A stretch of 64,000 bases of DNA from Rheum nobile (Eukaryota > Streptophyta > Magnoliopsida > Caryophyllales > Polygonaceae). The notes beneath the pieces are model-generated. The model saw only the letters and a program-made list of their open reading frames with translations, was not told the origin of the DNA and made no database searches. Every line of letters begins with the position of its first letter. Within the stretch, counting starts at the first letter, position 1. The stretch spans positions 5,580,001 through 5,644,000 of the forward strand of contig WOAB01000563.1 of the NCBI GenBank assembly GCA_027886185.1, written 5' to 3'. The position numbers and the translations under genes are program-made. Below, in pieces: positions 1-10,568 of the stretch.

Positions 1-187
1 TTTCAATCCTCCCTCGCTTGCTCCTACGGAGAATAGGTGACTCGTTCGGAGGTACAGCCGAGTCATCTCCTTCTTTAGTTCCACTAGTAATTGGAACCAA
101 ATCCGTTGGTCTAAGTATGGACGAGAACCGATTCTCATCAAATATCGCATATCTTGACTCAATCATGGTGTTAACCGAAATAGAATT
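1..187 (-). pseudogene. Copia element A, left block (link between integrase and reverse transcriptase)
   Basis: Read on the minus strand, this block encodes the stretch that follows integrase in Ty1/Copia polyproteins. It includes the residues SRYAIFDENRF and a basic RRSKR end. It continues the block at 14,513-14,807: that block ends in a reading matching GIDCIFIGY and FYVIEP, and this one resumes with NSISVN. The two are separated by the insertion of element B. At the junction one base has been lost, and the flanking GAATT differs by one base from GAATC on the other side of B. The rest of the A polymerase would lie to the left of the window. Confidence 0.75.
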
Positions 188-1094
188 TGTAGAATTCCTT
201 AGGTTTTGATGGTAACAAACATTCAACTAATCTGGTAAGTAAGTGTTTCAGGATCAAAACAGTTGTCACAGGGAACCATAAGCAGCGAAGGATTGTAGAG
301 GGAACAAAGCTTTCTCTACATGCTTTGTTACCTCTCAAGGTACATCAACGACGATCATCAATCAAGCTGTGAATGGATTGGAATATATTCAGCGTGAAGA
401 TTATGGAAATTATCTTGGAAGATCACGCGGTCAAGAGAGAAGGATTTCGGCTGGAAGGATCTCGCCGAAGAGAAGATGCAGAGAGAGAAATCCGAATGTA
501 TTATCTTAGGAAATCTTTCCTAAGATAATATATTTGGAGAGAGAAGAATTATATCTTATTGCCGATTATATTATTTTAGGAATTCCTTCCTTAGATAATA
601 TAGACGGTTAGGATATTATTCTGCCAACCAATTCATATCTTCTTGTTACCTAGTTTAGAAAGATTTGTATGTTGTTACGATTGAGTTTTAGACGAGTTCT
701 ATATATAGGAGTGTGGATTCATTTTCTATGTACGAACTCGGAGCATTATATTGAGAAGAAAAAGAGAGTGAAGTTGTTTGTGAGTCTTAGAGGGTTGAGG
801 TCGTATTCACCGTTGTAGAAGAGAGTTTCAAATCTAGGTGGGAAGTCTAGGGTTTGGAGTCCAGGCTACAAGTGTAATCGAATAAGAAATCAATAAGACA
901 CGTAGACGCTTCAAAATCCTCTCAAGCGAGAAGCTTGAAGGTAGTGGTTTTTCCCTGATTAGTTATTTGATTGATTGAGGTTTCCACTATACATCGTGAG
1001 TTCATCACTTTATCTTTCTTGCTATATTATTCCGTTGCACCTTCTGTGGGAACAAAGCATTTGTTCCCTCAGACGTAACTCTAACGATCCAACA
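188..1094 (+). repeat. 5' LTR of element B
   Basis: The LTR begins TGTAGAATTCC, where the 3' copy has TGTTGAATTCC, and ends with AACGATCCAACA directly before the primer binding site. A TATA-like CTATATATA lies at about 700-708 and probably places the transcription start just downstream. I count roughly 25 to 30 differences from the 3' LTR over 907 bp, about 97 percent identity. Confidence 0.88.
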
Positions 1095-1096
1095 AT

Positions 1097-1108
1097 TGGT
1101 ATCAGAGC
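1097..1108 (+). other. Primer binding site of element B
   Basis: TGGTATCAGAGC lies two bases after the LTR. It is complementary to the 3' end of plant initiator methionine tRNA and is the usual Copia primer site. Confidence 0.9.
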
Positions 1109-1150
1109 TTGATGCTCTAGATTGTTTTCGTTAAAGACTTTGCAGGAAAG

Positions 1151-3104
1151 ATGTCGTCAAGCAATGCTATTGGAGATTCATTCTAGAAGCCTCCGACTCT
1201 TAAGGCTGGAGAATATGACTGGTGGGTGGAACAAATCGAGTCTCATATTTGTTCTCTCGATGGACAAATATGGAGAATCATTGAAGTTGGCCCCATAGCC
1301 ATTCTAAACGAGAAAGACGCTACAAAGCCAAAACCAAGGGTTGACTACATGGATGACGATTGGAAAAAGTTGGAGAAGAACAGCAGAGCCAAGAAGATTC
1401 TTCACATGGCTCTTCTTCATACTGATCTCAAGAAAATCATCGGCTATAAAACCGCCAAGGAGATCTGGGATGCACTAAGGCGTCTCCATCACGGAAATGA
1501 AGATGTCAAGAAAAACAGAATTCTGTCCTTGATGAAGGAATATGATCAAATTTCTCAAGGAAAGGGTGAGCACATTCAAGAGTTCTATTCCAGGTTCCAG
1601 GGGATCGTAGGTCAACTGGAGTTCCTTGATGAAGAGATGCCAGACTGGAAGCTTACTCACCACTTCATGCAAGGCCTCAACTCTCAGTGGGATGCGATTG
1701 CTCTTGCTCTCTACTCCCAGACTGACGTCAAATCTCTCACCATGGAAGAGGTTGTTGCAAAGCTTGAAAGCAACGCCTCTGTCTATAATCACAAGATGAA
1801 CAAGGAAGGAGAAGAGAAGGCTCAAAGCATTGCCTTAAAGGTTGAACGTGCCTTTGACTTATCTCAAGTCGAAGATGAAGCTGAGGATGGTGATGAAGAT
1901 GTGGCTCTCATCACTAAAGCTATGAAGAAGATATGGTCTCGAAACAAGGACTCATTGAGTTCCTCTGAAGGGAACATAGACATGAAGGATGTCGTTTGTT
2001 ATCACTGTCAAAACAAAGGACATCTAGCCAAAAACCGCCTCAAGAAAAAGGCAGGTCTTCCTCCGGTTCGTGAAGGGAAGCAAGCAATGGTTGCAACATG
2101 GGGTGATTCTGACTCAGATGATGAAGAATCATCTCACTCCAGGGATGTCTGTCTGATGGCCATAGAAGACTATGATGAATCAAAAGGTGGTCTGCATAAG
2201 GATGAGGTAAATGAATCCGAACTCATCTCAAGCTTGAAAAGTAAGTCCAAAGATCACCTAATTTTCTTCATTAAAAAACTCGTGCATGAGAATAGTCTTT
2301 TCAGTGAGCAGATTGAAGAAAAGGATGAATCGATCTCAAGTTTGATCGAGGAAAACAAAGGTTGGGCAGAAAAAAGTGCTCAAACTTGAGAAAGGTTCAT
2401 CCTCTTCTCCAAGTCCTTGCAATGAGTGTCTCAAACTCACTGAGAAGATCATGTGTTTAGAATCCTCTGTCTCTTTACTCGAGTCCGAGTCACTAATGTT
2501 AAAACTAGGCAATGAAAAACTGTCTAGTGATCTAACTAAACTCAGTGATGAACAGAAGGAAAAGTCAAAAGGAATTGTGTTTGTAGCAGCCAAGAATGAA
2601 AAGAAGACTGAAAAAAAGGAAGTACCTCGCTTTGGAATTGGGTATCAACCTATGCTTCCTGTTGATGGCACTAAGTCTAAATGTCTTGGAGTCGAAGGAA
2701 AGCAGTCAACGCAAGAAAAAGGGGAAAGTTCCTCGAGAAGGAATAATCACAAAGACTGCTCAAATTCGACTGATGGAAACAAGGCTTGGTACCATGGACA
2801 GAAGGCTCATTCCATTTGGTTGAAACAATCTCAAAGCGGTAAGTCCAATCATATTGATTTTCATTCTAGGATTGCTAACAAATCAATTTGGCCTGGACAG
2901 AGTAAGTATGTTGATCTAAAGTGTCAAAGGATATGTTGGTATTGTGAGCACTCTGGTCACTACAAACAAGAGTGCCTCCTGAAGAAACACAATGAAGAAA
3001 TTGCTCGCACTGCTAGGGAGAAAATAAATGCTAAACCTCCAAAAATCAAATATATTGCTCCCACACTCAGAAAGCCTAAGCTTGTCTGGGTTCGCAAAAA
3101 CTAA
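1151..3104 (+). pseudogene. gag: Element B gag (broken)
   Basis: This is the capsid and nucleocapsid gene of a Copia element. The likely start ATG is at 1151, but an in-frame TAG at 1184-1186 (consistent with CAG to TAG) interrupts it. The frame then stays open from before 1226 to 2389. It contains the gag polypeptide domain with the motifs WDALRRLHHGN and YSRFQGIV, and a first zinc knuckle at about 2010-2055 whose final cysteine is replaced by arginine. A frame change near 2376-2389 leads into a second frame, 2376-3104, with an intact CX2CX4HX4C knuckle (CWYCEHSGHYKQEC). The C-terminal part is rich in Lys, Glu and Ser. Two frames, a stop and a damaged knuckle mean no full-length Gag is made. 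Confidence 0.8.
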
Positions 3105-3294
3105 CTCTTTCCATACAGGCTGAAGTGAGAAAGGTTTCCGGTATTTCGAATGTGCTTGCTAAAGTTACCTGACAGGGAACAAAGGATGTCTCACCTCACT
3201 TCAACAGGCCTCCGGAGGTTCAATAACCTTTGGAAATAAGAGTAAGGGAGAAGTTTGTGATCTCGGTAAGGTAAGGCTTTCTAACCATATTACT
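3105..3294 (+). other. Decayed link between gag and GAG-pre-integrase of element B
   Basis: The protease that should lie here is not recognisable. Around 3210-3290, a broken reading resembling the GGxxTFGNKSKG segment that normally follows Copia protease can be followed. It leads into the next frame. Confidence 0.5.
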
Positions 3295-3667
3295 GTGGAT
3301 AATGTGACACTCGTGAATAATCTCATATTTGATCTTTTTAGTGTGGCTCAACTGTGTCAAAACAAGAAAAATAGGGTAGTCTTTACTACTGATGATTGTT
3401 ATATTGAGTGTATAAGTACATGGAAAATTCTACTGAAAGGGATCTGCGACAACAACGTCTACAAAGTTGATCCTGCTTTCATCCCTGAGAAGGAACTATG
3501 TTTGTCGTCCATTGCTGGGACAACAGATCTGTGGCATAAGCGGTTCGGACATGCAAGTCTTCAACTCCTATCCAAACTTCATAGTCAAGAACTGGTGAAC
3601 GGTCTTCCTAAGATCGAAGCAACAAGAAATGAAGTTTGTGATGCTTGCACAAAGGGCTCCGAGGGCC
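3295..3667 (+). pseudogene. Element B GAG-pre-integrase domain
   Basis: The reading contains the Copia GAG-pre-integrase signature LWHKRFGHASLQLLSKL and a CDAC pair, which belong to the zinc-binding part just before the integrase core. At about 3660-3675 the sequence jumps directly into the C-terminal half of reverse transcriptase. The whole integrase core and the catalytic front of RT are deleted. Confidence 0.75.
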
Positions 3668-4511
3668 TGTAAATTCGAGATGAGCATGGTTGAGGAACTC
3701 AGGTTCTTCTTAGGTCTTCAAGTCTCTCAAGGAGAAGATGGAACCAAAGTGCATCAACAAAAGTATCTCAGGGAGTGCGTTAAGAAATTCCGAATGTCTG
3801 ATGCAAAGCCCTTTACAACTCCCATTTCTCCCAACAATCCAATGGGAAAGGACGATAATGAGCAAGGAGTTGATCCGTCACTCTATCGAGGAATCATAGG
3901 TTCGCTTCTTTATCTCACTACAAGTAGACCTGATATTTTGCATAGTGTGTGTCTATGTGCTCGTTTTCAGGCTGATCCCAAAGAGACATACCTCAAAGTT
4001 GTGAAGAGGATTATGAGATACTTGAAGGGAACAGATGATCTATGTCTGTGGTATCCAAGAGGTGAAAACTTTGATCTAGTTGGATACACAGATGTTGACT
4101 TTGCAGGGAACAAAGTGGACAGAAAATCTACATCTGGAATGGCTCAGTTCCTTGGGTCGTGCTTGGTTTCCTGGGGTTCAAAGAAGCAGAATTCAGTTGC
4201 TCTATCAACTGCAGAAGCCGAATACATAGCCGCCGCTGCTTGTTGCACTCAACTCATATGGCTTAAACAACAAATCAGCGACTATGGTATTCTTCTTGAC
4301 TCTATTCCCATTCTGTGTGACAATACTAGTGCAATAAAAATCTCCAAGAATCTTGTGCAACACTCACGTACCAAGCATATCGAGATAATACATCACTTCC
4401 TATGTGATTGTGTGGACAAAGGGTTGGTGTCCATGGACTTCTGCGGAACCAAGGATCAGATTGCCGACATTTTCACCAAGGCACTAAATAGGGAACCCTT
4501 CAAACAGTTTC
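3668..4511 (+). pseudogene. pol: Element B reverse transcriptase C-terminus and RNase H, part 1
   Basis: The block starts with the ELRFFLGLQV segment of Copia RT, continues through SRPDILHSVCLCARFQ, and includes RNase H with DVDFAGNKVDRKSTSG, LSTAEAEYIAAA, CDNTSAIKISKN and RTKHIEIIHHF. RNase H acidic positions are visible in DVDFAG, TAEAEY and CDN. The catalytic DD pair of RT lies in the deleted part. The frame is broken by the LTR of element D at 4512 and resumes at 11,993. Ancestrally it was one open frame. Confidence 0.82.
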
Positions 4512-5910
4512 TGATCGGCACTATTTTGTAGTGTATTTCTAGGGGTTGTTACCAGGTTTGAGGAACCATTTGGATGGATTTAGTGCACAACTATGGATTA
4601 TGGAGTTAGAGAGGAGAAGTGTGGATTTGGTGGTCTGGAGAAACAAATTGAAGATATCCAGAGGAAGAGGAGTTGACCACTGAGGAGACGAAGAAGAACC
4701 AAGGAGAGAGTCCACACGAGAGTAGAAGAATAATGTGCTGAATTCAATTGATTCGTTCTCTTTACTCAGACGTCCAAATGGAGTGATTCCAATTCGAGGA
4801 GTTAGCTCTTGATGTCTACTGCAAGTCCTCAAAATATGAGCGCAATCAGAGTTGGGAATCAAACGTTATGGCATTTTTACGGAGGTGTCGCAGGAGCTGA
4901 ACCGAAGAAATCTCAACAAGTGTTCTGGCGGCGACCGCCTCCAGGCTTACGGCGACCGCCGCCGCGTTGGATGCGGAACCGAACCACTTTTCCTTATTTT
5001 GTTATTTTGGATTATTATTAGTGTGTTTATTATTTTCGTTTTTGATTTACTTTTGAAGACTTTTTATTATTTTCTAGTATTTAGGGTTAGAAGGGAGCTT
5101 GGCCTCCCTTATCATCGTTTTTTCATCTTTTCTCTATTCTATGTACTTTGTTATGAAGAACTAAGCCTTCCTGGCTTAGTCAGACAATTGAAGTTTTCGT
5201 CTTGATTTAGTTGTGAGCTTTTCGTTCCTTATCTATCGCATGGATTTTATCTATTCTCTTGCTTGAATTGCTTATGATTAATATTGACAGTTTCTAGCCT
5301 GCGCAACTAGGTATTGTCTCTATTGATTGATTGCTAGATTTAGATTGTTACTGGTTGAGCATATCTTTATCGGAGTAGCAACTATATCGTACTAGTAACT
5401 GGTTGTGTTAGTCTTATGTAGAATAGAACTGATTTACATTCTAGTATAAAAGCTGGTTGTTTTATGCTAGATTGTATCCTATCTATATTCATATCTTTAA
5501 TGCTGCTGCTAAACTGAATCTTGATGGTTTCATGGTTGTTTAATTAGTTAGTGTTATAAGTATCTGGTTGTGCTTGTAGTTACTTTAGAAAAGGAATAGG
5601 AATTTCCATTGCATGAGATATTGAATGATTATCTATGATCAACTTATCATATGAATAGTGGATGTTTGTTTGGCTGAGCTCTTTCCCTAATTACTGAATT
5701 CATAATCTTTAGTTTGTTTGCCTTTGCATGCTTAGATCTTCTAAAACACACAAAACCCCCCTCTGGCTACTTAAAGATTGACATAGAAATTATACATAAA
5801 GATAGAATTTGTCTCCCTGTGGACTCGACCCTTACTTACTTAAGACTACGTATTAGGTTTGTTTGGATTACTTGCATAGCTGTAATTAGCACAACAAATT
5901 GTTGTTATCA
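4512..5910 (+). repeat. 5' LTR of element D
   Basis: This is a 1,399 bp repeat of the segment at 10,569-11,987. It carries two copies of the CGGCGACCGCC core (at 4929 and 4950, 21 bp apart), while the 3' LTR carries three. About 35 to 40 other differences are visible, so identity is about 97 percent. Confidence 0.88.
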
Positions 5911-5913
5911 AAT

Positions 5914-5931
5914 TGGCGCCGTTTCCGGGGA
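5914..5931 (+). other. Primer binding site of element D
   Basis: TGGCGCCGTTTCCGGGGA follows the 5' LTR after three bases. It matches the tRNA-Asp type primer site typical of Athila-like elements, with one T where G is usual. Confidence 0.82.
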
Positions 5932-5989
5932 GACAATAATCTATTTTGTGTGTGTGATTTGTGTGCCAATCTTGGTGTGAACCTATCTT

Positions 5990-7630
5990 ATGGTTCACAC
6001 CCGTGTTACTAATAATTCACCTCTTGTTTTTTATCCAGAAATTGAGAGAACTCTCTCCCAAACTCGCAGGGTTGTGCGTTTATTACTCCAGGAAGCTGAA
6101 GCAATGGCATTAGAACGTGTTACTCTTGAATCCTTGACAGCCCCAAACCTAGAGCAATGGGTTAGGGTTGTACGATTTCCTTCCCTTACTGATGGGGTAA
6201 AATTTGAGCTTAAGACAAGAGTAATCCATTTACTTCCGAAATTCAATGGGACGCCACTGGAAGATCCTATCAAGCACCTGAATGAATTTCATGAAGTCTG
6301 CACCAGTATGTGCCCATCTGATATCACTGAAGAGCAGATGAAATTGAGAGCCTTTTCCTTCTCTCTGAAGGATACGGCTAAAGACGGGTACCACTCTCTA
6401 CCATCAGGCGGCATTACTACTTGGGTGAACTTGAAGAAGGTGTTTCTTGATAAATACTTTCCAGCAATCAAATCCAACAATCTCAAGAAGAAAATCAGTA
6501 ACATAGAGCAACGTGCTAATGAATCTCTCTATGACTATTTTGAGCGATTCAAGAGTCTGGTGAATAGTTGCCTCTATCATGGTTATGCTGCTCATGATCT
6601 GATTCTCTATCTTCACGGAGGGCTCCGCGAAGAGGATCATAGGATGGTAAATTCTGCTTGTGGTGGGAACATCATGAAAAATACATCTGAAGAGGCAATG
6701 TAGATTTTTGCTACACTAGCTGATGATTCTAGGTAATTCAGCGGAAGAGGTTCTCAAGGTCTGCTGGCAGTTGGTTCTAAACCTCCTATTGATCAAGCTG
6801 ATTTTGATGTGCTGAAAGAAGAAGTGAGGCGTCTGAAGCTGAAGGGAACACCTCAGCAGGCTAAAGCCTGTGAGATTTGTCAAGATGACTTGCATCCTAC
6901 TGATTCATGCCCTACACTCCAAGAGGAGGTGAATGCAGTAGGAGGATATCAGCAGAGACCTAGGTATGATCCCTACTCCAATACATACAATCCAGGTTGG
7001 AGGGACCATCCCAACTTCAGGTGAAAAGACCCAGAACAGAATCAAGGTCAAGTGCAACAACAGGGTAATCCTCAACAATCTAGGCAACCATTTGTGCCAA
7101 GACCTCAAGGGCATAGCTCAAACCCATCACCTTCCATGGAAGATATAATGCAGATGCTAGTGCAGAGCAACGTCAATCTCAATGAGACTGTTGCTAAGCT
7201 GAGTAAGAGCTCATTGCAATTCCAAGAAAATACACAAGCTAGCATTCAGAACTTGGAAAGGCAGATGGGTCAGATCTCTCAAGCGGTGAATAAACTTGAA
7301 GCAAAGGATTCTGGTAAACTTCCATCTCAAACGGAAGCGAACCCGAACATTCGTAATGTCAGTGCTGTAACTCTGAGAAGTGGGAAGAGGCTCGAAGAGG
7401 ACAATTCTGAGGTTAACAAGGAAGAAGATCTAGACTTGGAGCAGAGCATCGACGGCGACCGCCGCCAGGCTCACAGCGACCGCCGCCAGGCTCACAGCAA
7501 CCGCCGCCCAGAAAACGGCGACCGCTGCCCTCCTTACGGCGACCGCCGTGACGTTGATCCAATTCCCGAACTTTCTGACGATGTCAGCGGCGACCGCCAC
7601 CAGGCTCATGGCGACCGCCGCCCCCTATAG
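5990..7630 (+). pseudogene. gag: Element D gag (broken)
   Basis: The ATG at 5990 lies 60 bp after the primer site. The first 237 residues contain an Athila-type gag domain (KFNGTPLEDPIKHLNEFHEVC, then DKYFPA and YFERFKSLV). The same frame is broken by a TAG at 6701-6703 and a TGA at 7022-7024, plus a further stop between them, but continues to 7630. A cysteine-histidine cluster (CEICQDDLHPTDSC) lies at about 6870-6915, in the position of the usual knuckle. The tail from 7453 on is a repetitive Gly-Asp-Arg-Arg segment encoded by 21-bp units. The frame ends within that array and the protease continues in another frame, so a one-base slip in the repeat probably separated them. Confidence 0.78.
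7453..7622 (+). repeat. 21-bp GC-rich repeat array inside element D gag
   Basis: Cores resembling CGGCGACCGCCG start at 7453, 7474, 7495, 7516 and 7537, exactly 21 bp apart. Two more start at 7588 and 7609, again 21 bp apart. Translated, each unit is a heptad of the type GDRRQAH. The spacing keeps the reading frame until the C-run at the end of the array. Confidence 0.9.
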
Positions 7631-8481
7631 CTGACACTGATGTTAAGAAGGAGTCCACGACTCCGATTTTTCCTGAGTGGAAGCCCGTTCTACCATTTCC
7701 ATCGGCATTGAAGTGTACCAAGCCACTTGCGCAGGACAAGGACATGTTTGAGATGTTCAGAAACGTTGAGGTAAACATTCCTCTCCTTAATTTGATCAAA
7801 TTTGTTCCTCGTTATGCTAAGTTCTTGAAGCAGATGTGCACAACAAAGAGAAATCAGGATAGGAACAGCAAGAAGAAGGTGAAGGTAAGCGAACATATTC
7901 CAGCTGTGTTTCAGAAGCGCTTACCCAAGAAGTGTGGAGACCCAGGTATGTTCACCATTCCAATTACTATTGGAGGTACCAAGTTCAATAAAGCTATGTT
8001 AGATTCGGGTGCCTCCATTAATGTTCTACCTTCATCCCTTTGTGAATCCTTACGATTAGGACCCATGCATGCGACTAATATTTCCATTCATTTAGCTGAT
8101 CGATCTAGTGTGCGTCCTATAGGGATAGTGGAGAATGTATTGGTTATGGTTGGTGATCTTACTTTTCCTGCTGACTTCTTTGTGCTTAATATGGAACATG
8201 ATAAGCATGCATCCCCTATTCTGTTAGGGAGATCATTCCTGAAAACCGCCAATACAAAGATTAATGTGAGTATTGGTTCCTTGACTATGGAATTTGATGG
8301 CCAAACTATTAATTATAATATCTATGAAGCCATGAAATATCCTTCTGATGATCATTCTCTATGTGCAATTGATGTACTTGAGCCTGTGGTACAAGATGTT
8401 TTTGATGTGGACTGCCTAGATGACACGCAATCTATTATTGTTAATTCTAGTTTGGATTTTACTTTATCTACTGACATGTAG
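7631..8481 (+). pseudogene. Element D aspartic protease region
   Basis: The frame from the codons before 7708 encodes a conserved Athila-type segment (KCTKPLAQDKDMFEMF), then a retroviral-type aspartic protease. The active-site motif MLDSGASINVLPSSL is at about 8000-8040 and the C-terminal flap and helix motif ILLGRSFLKTA at about 8220-8250. The active-site Asp-Ser-Gly is intact. The frame stops at 8479-8481 (TAG), before reverse transcriptase. The upstream link to gag is frameshifted, so a Gag-protease fusion is not made. Confidence 0.78.
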
Positions 8482-8496
8482 AAAGTTGTCAATGAG

Positions 8497-8934
8497 TTGG
8501 ATGCTTACTATAAGCTTCCTCTTGAGCTACCAGGTAAATCACCTATACCACTAACCTTGCCTAGCGAGAAGCTTTTGCCCTCTATTGTGCAGGCACCAGT
8601 GGTTGAGTTAAAGCAACTTCCCGATCACCTCAAGTATGTATTTCTTGGAGAAAAGGAGACATTACCGGTGATCATCTCAAGCAGGCTCACCAAGGATCAG
8701 GAAGAGAGATTGGTGGATTTTTACATGCTGGATACGGGGCATGACAAACATGCAGCCCCTGAGATGTTGGGTAGGCCATTTCTGAAAATGACAAGTGCAA
8801 TCATAGATGTAAAAAGTGGTCCAACCATCAGCAAGGGCACAAGCATGGGGGGAAGGCTCAACATGGAGCACACAAAGCGGCATCTCCCTGATATAGACCT
8901 CAGGAGTTCAAGTGATAGGAGCAACTCGAGTTGA
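8497..8934 (+). pseudogene. Element D pol remnant with a second protease-like half
   Basis: The start matches the Athila segment between protease and RT (ELKQLPDHLKYVFLGE, LPVIISSRLTKDQEERL). Where RT should begin, the reading instead enters LDTGHDKHAAPEMLGRPFLK. This looks like a second, diverged copy of the C-terminal half of an aspartic protease. All of RT, RNase H and integrase is missing. The join suggests template switching between two related elements during reverse transcription, which is an inference. Confidence 0.65.
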
Positions 8935-10556
8935 AGAGGTTGAGCACTATGTCGAGCCAAGGACAGTAAACAAGACGCTTCTCGGGAGGCAACCCGATGT
9001 TAGGTAGTTTATTTCTCTTCCCTTAGTTAATTTCAATTGATTTTATTTTAGTTTTTGCAGTTCTGTGTCGAACTGACCTGCAGGAAGCGTGAAAAGGACA
9101 AACACAGGGGCGGCCGCCGCCGCTGTTCTTACGGCGACCGCCGTTTTAGCAAGCTGGCTTCGAAGAGCCCAAAGTAAATGGCGGTGACCGCCGTTTAATT
9201 ACGGCGATCGCTGCCTTTTTCAGAAGAATTTTCGGAAAACATCGTGGCAGCGACCGCCGCCACGAAACGGCGCCCACAGTTTTGGCCCCACCAGCTTCGT
9301 AAAGTTCGCACAAATGGCAGCGACTGCCGCTTAATTACGGCGACTGCCGCCATTTCTCAAGTATAAATCGACTTCCCGAAAAAACCTTAAACGGGGAGAA
9401 AAAAAAATCGACCAAGGCCAGCTGTCCAGAGTTCCCCACGGAGATGATGCGTGTCATGTTGTCATGGAGGAGACATTAGACCTACACTTTTAATTGACAA
9501 CGATGATGGCCCTACAATTGGCAGTTGAGGAGGAGGAACACTAGGGCCCACACCATGATTACATCTAGGCCCCATTTTTGTGTTCGTTGAAGGCCATGCA
9601 ACCCCGCCATACTTGTTATACCACTATTCACCAGAGTGGTTCCTTTTGGTCGCATGGTAGGAGTTGATGGAGTTGAAGGTCGTGCAACCCTGATTTCCTT
9701 AATGACCACCACACCTTACAGGGTTCCCTATGGTTGCACGGTAGAGTTGAGATGAAGACACACGCCCAACACTAGAGACCTGGGCATTTCTTGTGAAGAC
9801 CGCCAGCGACACCTTCAGTGTCCAAGCAGCTTGGCGACGTTTGTGAGTCCATTCTTTGTCTTTCCTGTGCTTTATTCTTTTTGTCTTTCATTACATTGAG
9901 GACAATGCAATGTTTAAGCATGAGGGAGGATTCTATACTTGCTACGTCGTTGAGGAAAAGAAAAAATGAAAAAGAGCCAAAAATTTGAAAAAAGGCAAAA
10001 ATTGAAATCCTGGGATAGGTCGAAAACCTGAAAAGGCGGCCTAGGTAATAAGCAGGTGGCTTGGACCAGCATTAGGCTGGGGTAATAATTGGTCAAGAGT
10101 GATGTGAGTATATTGTGAGCCCATCTATTGAAAAATGAAATGAGTGGCTTGGTGAAAACCCGAAAGGGTGCCTTGGCAAAATGAGTGAAAAGAAGAAGAG
10201 TGATTTATAGGAATCATCATTTTTGTTGGCGTGGCGACATAAGAAGATGTGATATAAGGAGGATTCGGGTAGGTCACTCTGGAGGTATAAGAAGATAGAT
10301 GGGAGATAGGATTAGATTTTTATTCACTCTATAGTGTTTGGGATAAGCATGGGGAAAGTACTCTGCTTTCCTTTTAGCTTGGATGTGTGTGGTGTTGTGA
10401 GTTATTATGTTGTGTTGTGCTTATTGTATGGGTGTCTGGAGTTTATTGTTAGGTGTGATTCTTGGAGGGGTTGAGTTTTTTATGCTTCCTGAAACCTTGG
10501 AAATTGATTGGAGGAGTAGGTTTACTTTAGCTTACTCGAGGACGAGCAAGGTTTAA
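8935..10556 (+). other. Element D non-coding 3' region
   Basis: No credible protein is encoded. The start keeps a short reading like LLGRQPD, a motif often seen near the end of Athila-type pol. At 9105-9355 lie about seven degenerate copies of the GC-rich core (for example GGCGACCGCCG, GGTGACCGCCG, GCGATCGCTG), less regularly spaced than elsewhere in D. The rest, including a purine-rich stretch at 9950-10,030, shows no gene. Confidence 0.6.
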
Positions 10557-10568
10557 GCATGGGGGATT
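10557..10568 (+). other. Polypurine tract of element D
   Basis: GCATGGGGGATT directly precedes the 3' LTR. Plus-strand DNA priming is expected here. Confidence 0.75.

Noticed and set aside
4539..5205. Open frames in the D LTR, repeated at 10,596-11,241
   Set aside because: They are LTR sequence between terminus and primer site, appear in two frames at once and have no protein features.
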